Below are positions 63,388-64,000 of a DNA stretch of 64,000 nucleotides, one piece after another. The number at the start of each line of letters is the position of its first letter. The stretch's first letter is position 1. The notes below the pieces were generated by a model. That model was given only the letters and a program-made list of their open reading frames with translations. It was not told where the DNA came from and made no database searches. Origin of the DNA: Mesorhizobium sp. CA8 (GTDB taxonomy: Bacteria > Pseudomonadota > Alphaproteobacteria > Rhizobiales > Rhizobiaceae); assembly GCF_020164955.1 (NCBI RefSeq), contig NZ_JAIUHG010000008.1, positions 62,001 to 126,000 on the forward strand, given 5' to 3'. A program made the position numbers and the translations under genes.

Positions 63388-63615
63388 TCAGCGACTGGAA
63401 TTGAGCTTCTGGATACGTCCCTTATCCAGCCGGAATACGCCATCGGTGCCGCCTTGCTGCTCGAAGTCGGTTTGAAGCTCGTCCCAGGTGCCGAGATATG
63501 CGCCGCACTCGGCGCAATGGATCGGTGTTGCGGGCTGGGCATCGGCCGGGATATGCAGACGGATGGTGCCGCAAAACGGGCATTCCAGTTTGTGGTCCAG
63601 ATATTCGCCAGCCAT
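63388..63615 (-). CDS. Zinc-ribbon small protein, 75 aa
   Basis: MAGEYLDHKLECPFCGTIRL, then IHCAECGAYLGTWDELQTDF and FRLDKGRIQKL. The two CxxC pairs (CPFC, CAEC) form a zinc ribbon. The ATG at 63627 is also possible. Widely seen small proteins of this layout in rhizobia have no assigned role. Confidence 0.75.
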   Translation of the reverse strand: MAGEYLDHKLECPFCGTIRLHIPADAQPATPIHCAECGAYLGTWDELQTDFEQQGGTDGVFRLDKGRIQKLNSSR

Positions 63616-63755
63616 TTTGCGGAGCATCGCGCAACAAGCACGTCTTCGCAAGCAGGGAATTTCCGACGAGCTTTGCTTCAGCCGGCTCGATCTTCGAAGC
63701 AGCCCGTCGCGAACGCCGCCGCGAGATCCGGCGGGCATCCGCCGCATTCAGCCGA

Positions 63756-63956
63756 TCACACGCGGCTTGAGGTGGACGTCTGAGCACGCGCCCTGATGAT
63801 CCGTGCTTCTCGCAGAAGCGACGGTCGGTCGCGCCCGACGGCCTTTATCAGCCTCCTGGCTTGAGCCTCCGAGATGCCGGTTTTCTCTTTCAGCAGAATG
63901 ACGAGCTGCTTGTCGTCAATTCGGCCGTGGGAACTGCTTTCACCGGGTTCAGTCAT
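63756..63956 (-). CDS. Small helical protein, 66 aa (DUF3606-like)
   Basis: MTEPGESSSHGRIDDKQLVI, then LLKEKTGISEAQARRLIKAV and GRDRPSLLREARIIRA. The helix-turn-helix-like part matches the C-terminal module of the DUF2934 protein at 57231-57554. GGAGGAT ribosome-binding site. Function unknown. Confidence 0.7.
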   Translation of the reverse strand: MTEPGESSSHGRIDDKQLVILLKEKTGISEAQARRLIKAVGRDRPSLLREARIIRARAQTSTSSRV

Positions 63957-64000
63957 ATCAAAGATCCTCCTTCCAACCGAACTGGGAAGACCGTCGAAAG

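Overview
The window looks like chromosomal DNA of an alphaproteobacterium of the Rhizobiales, most likely Mesorhizobium or a close relative. This rests on gene content and regulatory sites, not on a database match. The DNA is GC-rich and carries families typical of rhizobia: BA14K, DUF982, Usg, GYD, DUF2934, CbtAB, a Ku protein, a ROSE-type RNA thermometer in front of a small heat-shock gene, a CIRCE operator in front of groES, and GGAAC-N17/18-GTT sites like those of the general-stress sigma factor EcfG/RpoE2. I found no rRNA, tRNA, CRISPR array, insertion sequence or phage gene.

Layout. 1-3 kb: a minus-strand three-gene cluster (type III polyketide synthase, methyltransferase, FAD reductase/hydroxylase) with 4-bp overlaps, cut by the window edge. 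3-10 kb: small stress-type proteins, an HxlR regulator divergent from a RibD/DHFR-fold reductase, a di-haem peroxidase, OsmC and CMD-like proteins, a 2-oxoglutarate oxygenase and a GYD protein. 10-20 kb: an ABC-F ATPase, then a proteostasis block (htpG, groEL/groES with CIRCE, usg, two hsp20 genes with a ROSE leader). 20-30 kb: a long coiled-coil protein, an acyl-CoA synthetase, a MmyB-type regulator broken by an in-frame TAG, a serine hydrolase and a small AT-richer accessory patch. 30-39 kb: a lysine 2,3-aminomutase/EpmB-like enzyme, a BA14K protein, a GlcD-like oxidase, a Tat-exported ferritin-like protein, an FAD/Rieske oxidoreductase and minCDE.

39-47 kb: an EamA exporter; a tandem pair of secreted Gly/Asn-rich proteins of unknown function that share a C-terminal motif and a 36-bp upstream block, beside a NarL-type two-component system; then several small unknown proteins and YkvA. 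47-54 kb: ku with an EcfG-like promoter; a decayed locus resembling nickel/cobalt export genes; an MFS exporter coupled to a DUF1259 protein; and the cobalt importer cbtB-cbtA behind a cobalamin riboswitch, facing a CobC-like histidine phosphatase that lacks the catalytic His. 54-64 kb: a PilZ protein, a MAPEG protein joined in frame to a PRC-barrel protein, an ArsR/AHSA1 pair with a perfect operator palindrome, an enolase-superfamily enzyme beside a dimethylglycine-dehydrogenase-like flavoprotein, an L,D-transpeptidase, two DUF982 proteins and two further small proteins.

The dominant theme is stress and envelope physiology: heat shock (HrcA/CIRCE, RpoH, ROSE), general stress (EcfG), peroxide and electrophile handling, metal homeostasis and cell-wall remodelling. 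The best candidate for something undescribed is the Gly-rich pair at 40.4-42.0 kb with its shared upstream element. The strongest regulatory observations are the ArsR, HxlR, ROSE, riboswitch and EcfG sites, and a family of mosaic palindromes at 38.0, 52.2 and 53.1-53.2 kb.
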